From positions 119,720 through 183,719 of the forward strand of contig JACKCT010000008.1 in the NCBI GenBank assembly GCA_020633895.1: a stretch of 64,000 nt of DNA. The letters run 5' to 3'. Both the position numbers and the translations under genes were made by a program. Under the pieces are notes generated by a model, which searched no databases, was not told where the DNA came from, and saw only the letters and a program-made list of their open reading frames with translations. This document shows positions 15,856-25,142 of this stretch, piece after piece (the first letter of the stretch is position 1; every line of letters starts with the position of its first letter). The stretch is from Deltaproteobacteria bacterium. GTDB taxonomy: Bacteria; Lernaellota; Lernaellaia; JACKCT01.

Positions 15856-17505
15856 TTAGTCCGCGTCAATCATCGGGGTTATCTGGACTTGTCCGGTTTT
15901 CCAACGGTCAATCCACTTGACCAGCGCCGGGACCACCGGATTGAAGGCCGGCTCGACCAGAAGCGCGTCCAGATGGCTCCATTCGGGTCGGAGAATATGG
16001 TGGAATTCGTCGTCGGTTCGCGGGCCGGTGGTGCCTCGTACGGGGGCGATGGCTTGGCGGTATTCGTCCATCAGGGGCGAAAAGGTGTAGAGCAATGAGC
16101 TCACGGCGAAGACGGGAACGTCCACCCGCGAGCTGAAAAAATGAAAGTAGTTGTGGGCCCAGGTGCCCTCGGTCTCGAAATACTGAGCCGCGGTCATGTC
16201 CAGATCCAACCGCGAGGCGTAGTACGGGTCGATAAAATTCGACGGCCCGGCGTAGATCAACTTCGCCAGCTTCTGCGAGTCGATCAGTTCCGGCACCTCC
16301 AACTCATCCCAACGACGCCAGGTGTAGGTCGCGCCTTCCTCGGCGGGATACATGCCCAGCGGGTCCAGCCCCAACTCGCCTCCTCCCAGTTTGCCCATAT
16401 GGGCGGCGTATTGGGGGACGACCATCGTGTCCGAATCCAGGATCATTCCGAACACGGCCTCATTGGTCAGACGCACGTCGTTGCCCCGCGTCAGGACGTT
16501 CAGGACGTCTTGAAACGGCCCCCGATCGGGGAAAAATCCGTCCGGGCCGTAGTACGGATTGCTCGCGTCCGCGGCGAATCCCTCGGTGGTGGCCATGGCG
16601 AAGGTTTCCATGAAGAAATAGTCCTTCGCTTCCAGCGAAAACGTGCGCGGCAGCACGCCGGAGCGGATGAGGAACCGGCTCTGGCGATAGGATTCCTCGT
16701 CCAGTCCGTAAAGAAAGCGCTGGCCGCCGTCCCAGAGAATCAGCCCGGCCAAATCCTCGCAGCCCAGACGGCCGTCCTCGAATTCATACGCCGCGAACGC
16801 CTGGGCAAAGGCCACGCCCCGCGAATCCCCGGCCAGGAAAACGTTGGTCGCCCGGTACGGCCCCGGCACGTGACGCACCACCGCCCGCAGGTCGTGCATG
16901 ATCGTGTCCAGGCCCCATTCGGCGACAAACGCCGTTTCCTCGTTGAAAGCGTTGGGGTCCTTGAACTTGTGCCCCTCCACCTCTTCGCCCAGGTAGTAGT
17001 AGCTGTAGGCAATCCACGGGTCGCGGCGCTCCTCGGCCAGATCCATGCCGAACTGGTCCTCGAGCCAGTTGTGGCGACGGTCGGGAACCCAGACCTCGAT
17101 GCGCCCTTCCGAGGCGACGACGATCTGCCGCGCCAGTTCGAAAAGCTGCGTCGCCCCGGCGGCGAAGCCGGGCATGAAAATCACCACCGCGTCCACCGGC
17201 GGCGCGGGCTCCCCGGCGTCGATGTCCTCCTGGGGCCGAAAGCGAAAGAGGCTGACCCAGTTGTATTGGTCGGGCGTGGCGGCGCCGGTGACGGGATTGT
17301 CGGGCGCGGGATCGGCCTTGATGAGGTGGTGCGTGTAGCCGACGGGGAATTCGGCGATGGCGTCCCAGGTCGGCCCTTCGTCATCGTCCAGGGACTCGCC
17401 GACCGCCTCGTCGGCCGCGTCATCGTCGTCGTCGCCGCCGCAGGCCGGTCCGCCAAAGAGCGCGACCGCCAGCAACAGCGGCCAAATGCACCACCACCTT
17501 GTCAT
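15856..17505 (-). CDS. Asp-rich lipoprotein with alpha/beta-hydrolase fold
   Basis: A 549-residue protein. A signal sequence with a lipobox-like end (GGPACGG) is followed by a run of Asp and an acidic linker to about residue 45. The catalytic domain starts around DAVVIFMPGFAAGA (first strand and oxyanion loop) and has a nucleophile elbow G-D-S-R-G. A late His in WSHLDALL is a good candidate for the catalytic triad. It is longer than a typical lipase and substrate is unknown. It follows the ceramidase-like gene by 7 bp, suggesting that both degrade extracellular lipid or ester substrates. Confidence 0.72.
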   Translation of the reverse strand: MTRWWCIWPLLLAVALFGGPACGGDDDDDAADEAVGESLDDDEGPTWDAIAEFPVGYTHHLIKADPAPDNPVTGAATPDQYNWVSLFRFRPQEDIDAGEPAPPVDAVVIFMPGFAAGATQLFELARQIVVASEGRIEVWVPDRRHNWLEDQFGMDLAEERRDPWIAYSYYYLGEEVEGHKFKDPNAFNEETAFVAEWGLDTIMHDLRAVVRHVPGPYRATNVFLAGDSRGVAFAQAFAAYEFEDGRLGCEDLAGLILWDGGQRFLYGLDEESYRQSRFLIRSGVLPRTFSLEAKDYFFMETFAMATTEGFAADASNPYYGPDGFFPDRGPFQDVLNVLTRGNDVRLTNEAVFGMILDSDTMVVPQYAAHMGKLGGGELGLDPLGMYPAEEGATYTWRRWDELEVPELIDSQKLAKLIYAGPSNFIDPYYASRLDLDMTAAQYFETEGTWAHNYFHFFSSRVDVPVFAVSSLLYTFSPLMDEYRQAIAPVRGTTGPRTDDEFHHILRPEWSHLDALLVEPAFNPVVPALVKWIDRWKTGQVQITPMIDAD

Positions 17506-17512
17506 GGGACGT

Positions 17513-19090
17513 CTAAGGCTCCGCCACCAGATCGATCACCGCCTGGCGATAGAGCGCCTCGGTGCGTTTGGAGAAGGTGAGAAATTCTTCGTAGAAGTCC
17601 GGGTGCCCGCCCTCGTGATAGTCGGTCTCCGGAATGATATAGCCGATGCCGTCGCCGCAAAGGCCCATGTGCATCTTTACCGGCGCGTCCAGATGGGTCT
17701 CGTATCCTTCGATCGCCGGGAACGTGAACTCGCCCCATTCCCCGCCGTAATCGAAAGTGGACTCGGGACGGCCGACGACGGTCTCGGGGAATGTCTCGCC
17801 CGGCGAGGTGACGATCGCCACCGGGCCGACGCGGATCACGCCGATCATCTCCCGCGCGCATCCCAGGCCGCCGCAGAAGTCGGGGTGGTCCTCCACCAGA
17901 TCGTCTTCCTCGTATTCGACCAGCCCGGCCTTGAACAACGTGCGCATGACGGCGTTATCCACCGGCAGCAGGAACTCCACCGAGCGGGCATTGACCTCCG
18001 GATCCTCCACCGGGGCCGCGCCCTCCAACGCCTTTTGCACGTATTCGCCGAGCACGTAGCCCAAGCTGCGCGTCTTGTCCCAGGTGGCGTTCTGCCAATA
18101 AAGGGGCTCGCCGCCGTCGTCGATCGGGTCGCCGTTCTCATCCCGGGCCGGCACGTCCACGCCGGTCGGCGACGACAACCCCCCGACCGCCCCGGTGATG
18201 TACACCGTCGTGCCGCCGAAAAGTTCGGTCACTTTTTCGCGCGCCCATCGGGGGAAATCCGCCGAAAGCTCGGTGCCCTGGAGCATGATTTCGGGATGGG
18301 AGTTCCAGTTGACCAGCGTCGCGACCGTCTCCCCCTCGTCGTCGACAAATCGCGCCGCCGACAGTCGCGGCAGGACAACGTAGGGTTTGCGAAAATCGTC
18401 GATCAGCGCGGGGAAATTCGAAAGGGGATCGTTCACGTCGACGGACCCGGCGGTCATGGACACGGCCGTCATCCGGTCGTCCAGACTGTCCACCAGATCG
18501 ACGACCGTCTCCCGCAAAAACTCCATGTATTCGGGCGACACGCCGCTTTCGAACAGGCTGGGGCCGTAGACGCCGACCGTATCCGGCGCCTCGTGGACAT
18601 GCGTGGCGGCGATGAAGACCTTGTGGGGATCGAAGCCGCGAACGGCCAGGTCGTCGCGCATCTTCCGCGCCCAACTGAGCGTCAGCGTCACCAAGTCCAT
18701 GGCGACGATGGCGATTTTTTCATCGCCCTTGTTGAGCACCAGAGCCTGCACCGTCAGGTCGTCATGCACCGACGACATCACGCGGGTCTCGGACAGGCCG
18801 CCCAGGTAAACCGTTTCGGGGTGGTTCGTGGCGTTGGGGGTGATGATCGCGCTGCCGGCCGCCGCGAAGAGCTTTTCGCCGACCTCGGTATCGTCGTCGC
18901 CGGTGTCGTCATCCGACGTGTCATCGTCGGCCGTGTCGTCGTCATCCACGGAGTCGTCGTCCGCGACGGCGTCGTCATCGTCGTCATCGTCGTCGCCGCA
19001 GGCCCAAGAGCCCGCCGATAGTACCATCGCCAACATTGCCGCCGCCAACATCGCCGCAGGAGCGGCCCACGTTTTTCCGCGCATCGTCAT
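17513..19090 (-). CDS. Neutral-ceramidase-like Asp-rich lipoprotein
   Basis: A 525-residue protein. The lipobox WACG is followed by Asp runs separated by Thr/Val/Ser, to about residue 65. The catalytic part resembles the neutral/alkaline non-lysosomal ceramidase N-terminal domain: AAGSAIITPNATN, a zinc-type HxH in ATHVHEAPDT and NWNSHPEIML. Classical members have more residues after this and a THTHSGPGG form, so the substrate may differ. ATG 19090 was chosen because GGAGG lies just upstream; the longer frame would begin at a TTG inside that site. Probably surface or periplasmic. Confidence 0.75.
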   Translation of the reverse strand: MTMRGKTWAAPAAMLAAAMLAMVLSAGSWACGDDDDDDDDAVADDDSVDDDDTADDDTSDDDTGDDDTEVGEKLFAAAGSAIITPNATNHPETVYLGGLSETRVMSSVHDDLTVQALVLNKGDEKIAIVAMDLVTLTLSWARKMRDDLAVRGFDPHKVFIAATHVHEAPDTVGVYGPSLFESGVSPEYMEFLRETVVDLVDSLDDRMTAVSMTAGSVDVNDPLSNFPALIDDFRKPYVVLPRLSAARFVDDEGETVATLVNWNSHPEIMLQGTELSADFPRWAREKVTELFGGTTVYITGAVGGLSSPTGVDVPARDENGDPIDDGGEPLYWQNATWDKTRSLGYVLGEYVQKALEGAAPVEDPEVNARSVEFLLPVDNAVMRTLFKAGLVEYEEDDLVEDHPDFCGGLGCAREMIGVIRVGPVAIVTSPGETFPETVVGRPESTFDYGGEWGEFTFPAIEGYETHLDAPVKMHMGLCGDGIGYIIPETDYHEGGHPDFYEEFLTFSKRTEALYRQAVIDLVAEP

Positions 19091-19180
19091 GGCGCAACCC
19101 GCCTCCAAATTCGAAGGGCCGTAGCTTACCCCGTCGCGTCTCGGGGAACAATGCGAATTTTCGGTGCGAATTTTCGGTCT

Positions 19181-19825
19181 TTATTCACGCTCCCACGCCG
19201 CGTCAACAGCGCCGACGACCTCCTCGTCCGTCATGCCCGGCTCGGCGATCGCGTCGAATCCGGCGTTGTCGACGAATCGGCGCATCATCGCGCGCAGGGT
19301 GACACCTCGCGCCGCCGCCCGCTCCTTCAAGCGACCGCGCACCCGCGCCAGACGCCCCAACACCAATTCCGCGTTGTCGGGAATCGTCGCGTCGACGCGC
19401 TCGCGCAGCCAGGTCGCGTAGGTCGCCGAGGCGCCGCCGGTGGAGATGGAGACGGTCAGCGGCCCGCGCCGCGTCGTCGCGGGGAAATGCACATTCCCCA
19501 ACTCGGCGAAGTCGGCGCAATTGACCAACGCACCGCGCGCCGTCACCTCGTCCCGAACCCGCTCGGCCAACTCCCGGTCGCCACCCGACGCCACGACGGT
19601 CAGGGCATAGCCGTCCGTGTCGCCGTCGCGAAAAGGCCGCTGCCGGCATTCAAGGTCGTGCTCGTCGATCAACGTGCGCATGGCGTCGCCGACCTTTTCG
19701 GCCATCACCGTCGGGCGCAGCCCTCCGGCGAGTAGCGTGCGCAATTTTTCCGCCGCAACGGGACCGCCTCCGATCACAAGGACGCGCAAATCCGACCCGA
19801 CGAGAATGAGAGGAAGCGACGTCAT
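19181..19825 (-). CDS. Precorrin-2 dehydrogenase / sirohydrochlorin ferrochelatase (CysG N-terminal, SirC/Met8 type)
   Basis: A 214-residue protein. The NAD-binding VLVIGGGPVAAEKLRTLL, then LVNCADFAELGNVHFPATTRRGPLTVSISTGGASATYATWLRE are the hallmark of the siroheme-synthase N-terminal domain. It lacks the methyltransferase half found in full CysG. It oxidises precorrin-2 to sirohydrochlorin. The ATG directly follows the cobQ stop codon, so it belongs to the cobalamin operon. Confidence 0.92.
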   Translation of the reverse strand: MTSLPLILVGSDLRVLVIGGGPVAAEKLRTLLAGGLRPTVMAEKVGDAMRTLIDEHDLECRQRPFRDGDTDGYALTVVASGGDRELAERVRDEVTARGALVNCADFAELGNVHFPATTRRGPLTVSISTGGASATYATWLRERVDATIPDNAELVLGRLARVRGRLKERAAARGVTLRAMMRRFVDNAGFDAIAEPGMTDEEVVGAVDAAWERE

Positions 19826-21367
19826 CTACCCCTCGGAACGTAGTGAGATTCCGAGGATGCCTTCGAGGACCGGCAGGTTCAAGTACCGACGAAAGTGGGC
19901 GGCGAGTTTGTCGTACTGGGCCTCGCGATGGGCATCGATGGACGGCGCGGCGGTTTCGCTCGGGCGATAGGCTTCGAACCGCGCGAGAAAGGATCGGCGA
20001 AACTCCGGCGCGTCGAACAGGCCGTGCAGATACGTCCCCCAGACGCGCCCGCCCCCGCCCCGCGCCCCCTCGGCGATGTCGACTCCCCGTCCGTGGATCT
20101 CGCGAATACGCGTGAAGGGGCGCTGCGTATCCGGACCCGTCGTCTTCCCCATGTGGATCTCGTAACCCTCGACCGGCACGTCGTTCCCCGTCGCCCGATT
20201 GCGCCAGACAGCGGCCACGCGGGTCAGGGTCTTGCGCGTGGCGAGGGTCGTTTCCACGTCGAGCAAGGCCAGCATTTCGTCACTCCCCGGCGCGCCTTCC
20301 ACACCGTCCGGATCGTCGACGCGCCGCCCGAGGATCTGATATCCCCCACAGATACCGCCGACCTGGCCACCGCTGTCGGCGTACGCCCGAATCGCTTCCG
20401 GCCACCCCCGCTCGCTCATCCAACGCCAGTCGCCCCGCACATTTTTCGACCCCGGAATCAGCACCAGATCGTATCCGGCGAGCGGTCGCGGGCGCGTTAA
20501 ATAATGCACCGTCACCGACTCCTCACCGGCCAACGCGGCAAAATCGGTGAAGTTCGACAGATGGGGAAGGCACAGGACGGCCACGTTGACGCGACCGGTG
20601 CGCGGCCCCTCCGGCGGGTCAAGCACCGCGTCCAACGGCAGCGCGTCCTCGGCGTCGATGTCGATGTCCCGGTACATGGGGATGAGGCCCAGGCTCGGCA
20701 GGCCGGTGCGTTTCTCGAGGATTTGCAGACCGTCGTCGAACAGGCGCGCGTCGCCGCGAAAGCGATTGACGAGAAAGGCCTTCACCCGCGCCCGATCGCC
20801 CTCCGGCAGGATGGCCAGCGTGCCGATGATCTGAGCGAAGACGCCGCCCCGGTCGATGTCGCCGATCAGGATCACCGCCGCGTCCGCCGCGTGGGCCGTG
20901 CGGAAGTTGACGAAATCCCGATCGCGCAGATTCAACTCGGCGCATGACCCGGCGCCCTCGATGACGATGACGTCGAATCGCTCACGCAGCCGACGCAGGC
21001 TCGCCGCCGCCTCCCCGGCCAGCGCTTCGGTGTCCTTCCAATAGTCCGACGCCTCCCGATCGCCCAGCACGCGGCCGTGCAGCACGACTTGCGCTCCCAG
21101 ATCCGTGTTGGGCTTGAGCAGCACCGGGTTCATGTCCACATGGGGCTCGACACGCGCCGCCTGGGCCTGCACCACCTGGGCCCGGCCCATCTCGCCGCCG
21201 TCGTACGTGACCCACGAGTTGTTGGACATATTCTGCGCCTTGAAAGGCGCGACACGCAGCCCGGCGTCCGACAGCAGGCGACACAGCGCGGCGACGGCGA
21301 CGGACTTGCCCACGTCCGAGCCCGTGCCCAGCACCGCCACGCATTTCGCCAATCGTCCCTCGTTCAT
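19826..21367 (-). CDS. cobQ: Cobyric acid synthase
   Basis: A 513-residue protein. The P-loop-like VLGTGSDVGKSV and the FKAQNMSNNSWVT segment mark the synthetase domain. A class I glutamine-amidotransferase-like half has the catalytic Cys in GGICGGYQILG and His in WGTYLHGLFD. It amidates adenosylcobyrinic acid a,c-diamide on four carboxylates. The ATG at 21367 overlaps the btuB stop (TAATG); an upstream TTG was rejected. The last residues (SLRSEG) are encoded by bases that partly resemble an intergenic repeat. Confidence 0.96.
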   Translation of the reverse strand: MNEGRLAKCVAVLGTGSDVGKSVAVAALCRLLSDAGLRVAPFKAQNMSNNSWVTYDGGEMGRAQVVQAQAARVEPHVDMNPVLLKPNTDLGAQVVLHGRVLGDREASDYWKDTEALAGEAAASLRRLRERFDVIVIEGAGSCAELNLRDRDFVNFRTAHAADAAVILIGDIDRGGVFAQIIGTLAILPEGDRARVKAFLVNRFRGDARLFDDGLQILEKRTGLPSLGLIPMYRDIDIDAEDALPLDAVLDPPEGPRTGRVNVAVLCLPHLSNFTDFAALAGEESVTVHYLTRPRPLAGYDLVLIPGSKNVRGDWRWMSERGWPEAIRAYADSGGQVGGICGGYQILGRRVDDPDGVEGAPGSDEMLALLDVETTLATRKTLTRVAAVWRNRATGNDVPVEGYEIHMGKTTGPDTQRPFTRIREIHGRGVDIAEGARGGGGRVWGTYLHGLFDAPEFRRSFLARFEAYRPSETAAPSIDAHREAQYDKLAAHFRRYLNLPVLEGILGISLRSEG

Positions 21368-23328
21368 TACCAATGCGCCTCGAGTGTCGAGAAAACCGAC
21401 CGGCCCGGCAGGGGGAATCCGCGCACGTCCACCGCCCGATCGTCGGCCAGATTTTTGACTTCCACGCCCAGTTTGTACCGCTCGCCCATATTCGCGACCA
21501 GCCCCGCGTTCCAGATGTGCCTCTCGTCGAGGAGCTTCGTGTTGGCCTGGTTCACGAAGTTGCCGCCGATGTAGTGATACTCCACAAACGGCGAGAAAGG
21601 CCCCGCGTGCCCCTCGGCCCGTCCGAAGGCGTCGTGACGGGGTCTGCCGGGGATCTGGCGGTCGCGCCGGTTGGGATATTCGGTCTCGTCGATGGCGTAG
21701 GTCAGCGTGTAGGACGCGACCAGACTCGCGTACTCAAAAGGCGTCAGGCGCAGCGATCCCTCGTAGCCCTCCAGCCGCGCCTTGCCGATGTTAAACGGCT
21801 TGTAGCGAAAGCCGGAGATGAGCAGGTACTCGATCAGATCCTCCACCTCGCTGCGAAAATACGCGTGTTCGGTGAACAACCATGGCGTCGCGATTTGCAG
21901 GCCCGCGTCGTAGTTCGTCGCCCGTTCGGGCTTCAGGTCCGGATTGCCCAGCACGAGGCCTTGGTTGAAATACAGTTCGTTGAAATTCGGCGCGCGAAAC
22001 GAACGACCCACGTTGCCTTTGACGGTCAGCGCGTCGACGGGCCGCACCGCCAGACCGAATTTCGGGCTCCACTGACCGTCAATGTCGGACACATCGTCAT
22101 AACGCACCGCCGGGACGAGCGTGATACGGTCGCGCCAAAAACTGAGTTGATCCCGCGCCGAGGCCGCCCAGGTAGTGCGTTCCGGGTTGTCGAATTCGTT
22201 GTCGATCAGATAGTTCTTGCGAAACAGGCCGCTGACCGACACGACCTGATGCCGCCCCCAAAGATAAGACGCCGTCTGCTCGATTTCCGGTTGATATTCG
22301 TGCTGCGTCGTTTCCAGGGGGATCGAGGTCTGCTCCCCCGCCGGGTCGTGAAAACGCGTGTAGCTGTAGCGATTCGCCGCCCGCGTCTTGAGGGTCAAAC
22401 CCTTCGCGCCGACGTCCTGCGTTGTTCCGGTGACGGTCGTCGTGTTGCGCAAATCCTGCTGGTGAACCCGCTCGGACGGAAACGTCACGAGGCCGGGCAA
22501 GCCCTTGGACGACGAGAAGAACTCGTTTTGCGCGGCGATCTCCACGCGATCGCTCGGGGCGTAGGCGACCTTGAACAACACGCTGCGGTTGTCGGTTTCG
22601 TTGTTTTCGCGGACGTCGTCGAAGTCGTCCGCGGAGTTGAACTCGGTGCCGTTGTCGTTTTCAAAAACGAAATCTCCGTCCGAGTGCAGATACGAACCGC
22701 TCGCCAGATACGACCACTTCCCATGTCCCGCGGAGCGCGTCGCGGCGGCTTGGAAGGTGTTGAACGAGCCGTAACTGGTGGAGACCGTGTTGTAGGTTTC
22801 GCCGGCGGCCTTTTTGGTGACGATATTGATGACGCCGCCGACCGCCCCTTCGCCGTAAAACGCCGAGTCGCCGCCCCGAACCACTTCGATGCGTTCGATC
22901 TGTTCGGGCGGGATGGTCGACAGGTCCACGCCGCCGCCGGTCGCCGGGTTGATGCGCACGCCGTCGACCAGCACGACGACCTGATCCGCCGACGAGCCGC
23001 GAATGGACACGGTCGATAATTTCCCCAAGCCGCCGAAGTCGCGAACATTCACGCCGGCCGCCTGGCCGATGACCTCCTCGGTCGTGACAAAGCGGCCTTC
23101 GAACGGCTTCATATCGATGGTCTCGACGAAGACAGGCGGGTCGTCCAGCGACTCGTTTTGACGTTGGGCGCTGACGCTCACCTCGGGTAGCGCGGTCGCC
23201 CCCTCATCGAGCAAGGTTTCGTCAGCCCACGCTTCGTCCGCGCCGTCGCCGCCCTCCTGCGCCGACGCACCGGCCGCGACGCCGAACGCGCACACCAACA
23301 GCAAGGCACAGCGGGCGAAAAAACGCAT
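21367..23328 (-). CDS. btuB: TonB-dependent cobalamin receptor (BtuB-like)
   Basis: A 653-residue outer-membrane receptor. The signal peptide ends ASAQE. The plug domain has VSIRGSSADQVVVLVDGVRIN, IERIEVVRGGDSAFYGEGAVGGVINIVTKK; the barrel ends in an aromatic residue (EAHW). It is co-transcribed with cobalamin genes downstream of a cobalamin riboswitch, which supports B12 or a corrinoid as ligand. It starts 1 bp inside the preceding gene's stop (TGATG). No BtuFCD genes are in the window. Confidence 0.92.
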   Translation of the reverse strand: MRFFARCALLLVCAFGVAAGASAQEGGDGADEAWADETLLDEGATALPEVSVSAQRQNESLDDPPVFVETIDMKPFEGRFVTTEEVIGQAAGVNVRDFGGLGKLSTVSIRGSSADQVVVLVDGVRINPATGGGVDLSTIPPEQIERIEVVRGGDSAFYGEGAVGGVINIVTKKAAGETYNTVSTSYGSFNTFQAAATRSAGHGKWSYLASGSYLHSDGDFVFENDNGTEFNSADDFDDVRENNETDNRSVLFKVAYAPSDRVEIAAQNEFFSSSKGLPGLVTFPSERVHQQDLRNTTTVTGTTQDVGAKGLTLKTRAANRYSYTRFHDPAGEQTSIPLETTQHEYQPEIEQTASYLWGRHQVVSVSGLFRKNYLIDNEFDNPERTTWAASARDQLSFWRDRITLVPAVRYDDVSDIDGQWSPKFGLAVRPVDALTVKGNVGRSFRAPNFNELYFNQGLVLGNPDLKPERATNYDAGLQIATPWLFTEHAYFRSEVEDLIEYLLISGFRYKPFNIGKARLEGYEGSLRLTPFEYASLVASYTLTYAIDETEYPNRRDRQIPGRPRHDAFGRAEGHAGPFSPFVEYHYIGGNFVNQANTKLLDERHIWNAGLVANMGERYKLGVEVKNLADDRAVDVRGFPLPGRSVFSTLEAHW

Positions 23329-24584
23329 CAGCGAATGAATCCGATCGGCACCGGGCCGTCGTTGACCGTCACGCGGGCGATGACGCGGTCGCCGTTGAAG
23401 GTGTCGATGACGACCAGCTCGTCGTGATTGAAATCGACGACGTAGAGATAACCGTTGCCGTCCGTCGCGATGCCCGAGGCATAGGACAGGCCCAGGCCGT
23501 CGCCGTCGTCCCCGTCGCGGATGTCGATGGGCTCGCGCACCTCCATCGTCTCGGTGTCGAAGGAGAGCACCACGGCGTGTTGCCCGTTGCCCAGGTACGC
23601 GACGCCTCGGGGGTTTTGCACCATGGTGAAGGGCGCGCCGCCGATCTCGACCGTGTCGACCACCGCGCGGGAATCGACGTCGATGACGTCCACGCGCCCG
23701 TCGCCGACGAAACCCTCGTCATTGTCGTAGGTGCCGGTGGACATGGCGTAAAGCCGTCGCGCGTCCCGGTCCAGATGCAGCGCGGTGGTGTTGCCGCCGG
23801 TCATTTCGATGGTGTCGACCAGCGCCTGCCCGTCCGCGTCGACAACCGCCACCACCCCCGGCCCCCCGGCGCGGAATTGCTCGTCCAGATTGGACAGGGC
23901 CATGAACACCGCGCCGTCGAAATAGCGGATCGACCCCGGCCGTGCCCAGGTCTCGCCCGCGCCCTCGTAGCGCGGCAGGTCGTCCTTCGGCATATCGATG
24001 ACGGACAGCGGGTCGTCGCCCTCGCCCAGGTCGAAGACGCGCATGTCGTTGGTCACGAAATTGGAGACGAACGCCCGGCCGTCGTCGGCAAAGGCGATCT
24101 CCAACGGGTTGGTCCCCACGCCCAGGGACGTCTCCGAGCGGATGGCGAGGCTTGAGGTGTCATAGCGGATGACCGAGTGGGACAGGGAACAGACGGCGTA
24201 CAAGGCGCCGTCGTGGGTCTGCATCTGGTTGATGGCGGAGCCGGTGAGTTGTACGTCGTTGGCCACGGAAATCTCACCCGGGCCGCTGACGGTCGCGAGG
24301 CTCAACGTCTCGGACAACGCGCCGCCGATGACCAGATAATACGGGTAGTCCCACGGCTCGGAGACGTCGTAGGCGCCGTTGCCGTCCAGGGCGAACTCGC
24401 CGTCGTCGTCATCACCGGTGGCCAGGCTCGGCAGATCCTCGCTTTGTTCTTCCAAGTCATCGCAGCCGACCGACAGGGCGACAAGGACCGCCAACAACAG
24501 GAGGATCGCCACACTTGCTGGAGATGCGGTCCACGCCGGCGGCCGGAAAGTCCACCGCCCCGTACCGCGTTCGGTTTGTCCCAT
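23328..24584 (-). CDS. Beta-propeller lipoprotein, candidate BtuG-like cobalamin-binding partner of BtuB
   Basis: A 418-residue protein. The signal anchor ends in the lipobox S-V-G-C41, followed by an acidic linker (GDDDDGEF). The remainder is repeats of a YVTN/NHL-like beta propeller, for example NPLEIAFADDGRAFVSNF, RVDVIDVDSRAVVDTVEIGG and GIATDGNGYLYVVDFN. It is the first gene after the cobalamin riboswitch and is coupled to btuB. In Bacteroides, BtuG is a beta-propeller lipoprotein that binds B12 on the surface next to BtuB, so an analogous role is inferred here. The ribosome site AAAGGAG lies 8 nt from the ATG. Confidence 0.8.
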   Translation of the reverse strand: MGQTERGTGRWTFRPPAWTASPASVAILLLLAVLVALSVGCDDLEEQSEDLPSLATGDDDDGEFALDGNGAYDVSEPWDYPYYLVIGGALSETLSLATVSGPGEISVANDVQLTGSAINQMQTHDGALYAVCSLSHSVIRYDTSSLAIRSETSLGVGTNPLEIAFADDGRAFVSNFVTNDMRVFDLGEGDDPLSVIDMPKDDLPRYEGAGETWARPGSIRYFDGAVFMALSNLDEQFRAGGPGVVAVVDADGQALVDTIEMTGGNTTALHLDRDARRLYAMSTGTYDNDEGFVGDGRVDVIDVDSRAVVDTVEIGGAPFTMVQNPRGVAYLGNGQHAVVLSFDTETMEVREPIDIRDGDDGDGLGLSYASGIATDGNGYLYVVDFNHDELVVIDTFNGDRVIARVTVNDGPVPIGFIR

Positions 24585-24665
24585 CGTCTGCTCCTTTCAA
24601 AGCCGGGGAGAAATCCAACGCGGGCGGTTCGGTAAAAGGGAGTTGGGGAAGGGATCGGACGACAA

Positions 24666-24699
24666 TGAAAAACCCCTCGCCGGTGTCAAACGAGGGGTC
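24666..24699 (-). terminator. Riboswitch expression-platform terminator
   Basis: On the minus strand a CCCCTCG / CGAGGGG stem (24691-24697 with 24673-24679) is followed by a T-run (24668-24672). It lies between the aptamer and the beta-propeller lipoprotein gene, so ligand binding would favour transcription termination. Confidence 0.85.
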
Positions 24700-24719
24700 G
24701 GATCGCGTCGTCGAACGCA

Positions 24720-24905
24720 AACCCGCCCTTTCAACCGAAGAGCCCTTGGGTTCACGCCGCGCGGGAGCAGTGTTCTGGCTTCGAGCGAGGGAGCCATCGC
24801 CTCCGCGCTCGTCACAGTAGCGGGACTGCACCGGATTTGCACCGGATTTTCCTGCCGCCGACGGCTGAATCTTACGGTCCGTCCTGTAGCACCGCCCACA
24901 AGCGG
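24720..24905 (-). promoter_or_regulatory. Cobalamin riboswitch (aptamer)
   Basis: The core reads, on the minus strand, GGTGCAAATCCGGTGCAG then TCCCGCTACTGTGACG (about 24810-24850), the conserved cobalamin aptamer core. A B12-box variant (GAAGCCAGAACACTGC) is at about 24766-24784. The outer stem region with GGCGGTGCTAC lies at about 24885-24905. It controls the lipoprotein-btuB-cobQ-precorrin-2 dehydrogenase operon. The rest of the 24906-25142 gap holds the divergent promoter of the mutase and no other visible feature. Confidence 0.95.
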
Positions 24906-25142
24906 TGTCAACGCGCGGCGAGGCGATTGGTGGGCGGCCTCCCTTTTCGGTGTCGCATTCGGGAGAATCGCACGAGGCTTTTCGGGCGTGAAATCGGGCG
25001 GATCGGTTGTTTCATGACGCACTGCGCGGTAAGATAACCAATTGGACGCAACGGCCGCTTACGCGTCCTCTATTCGCGATATTTGACGAACCTTTGCCCC
25101 ATGACGCGGAAGCGAAAATCCCGCGAGACACGAGGTCACAAG

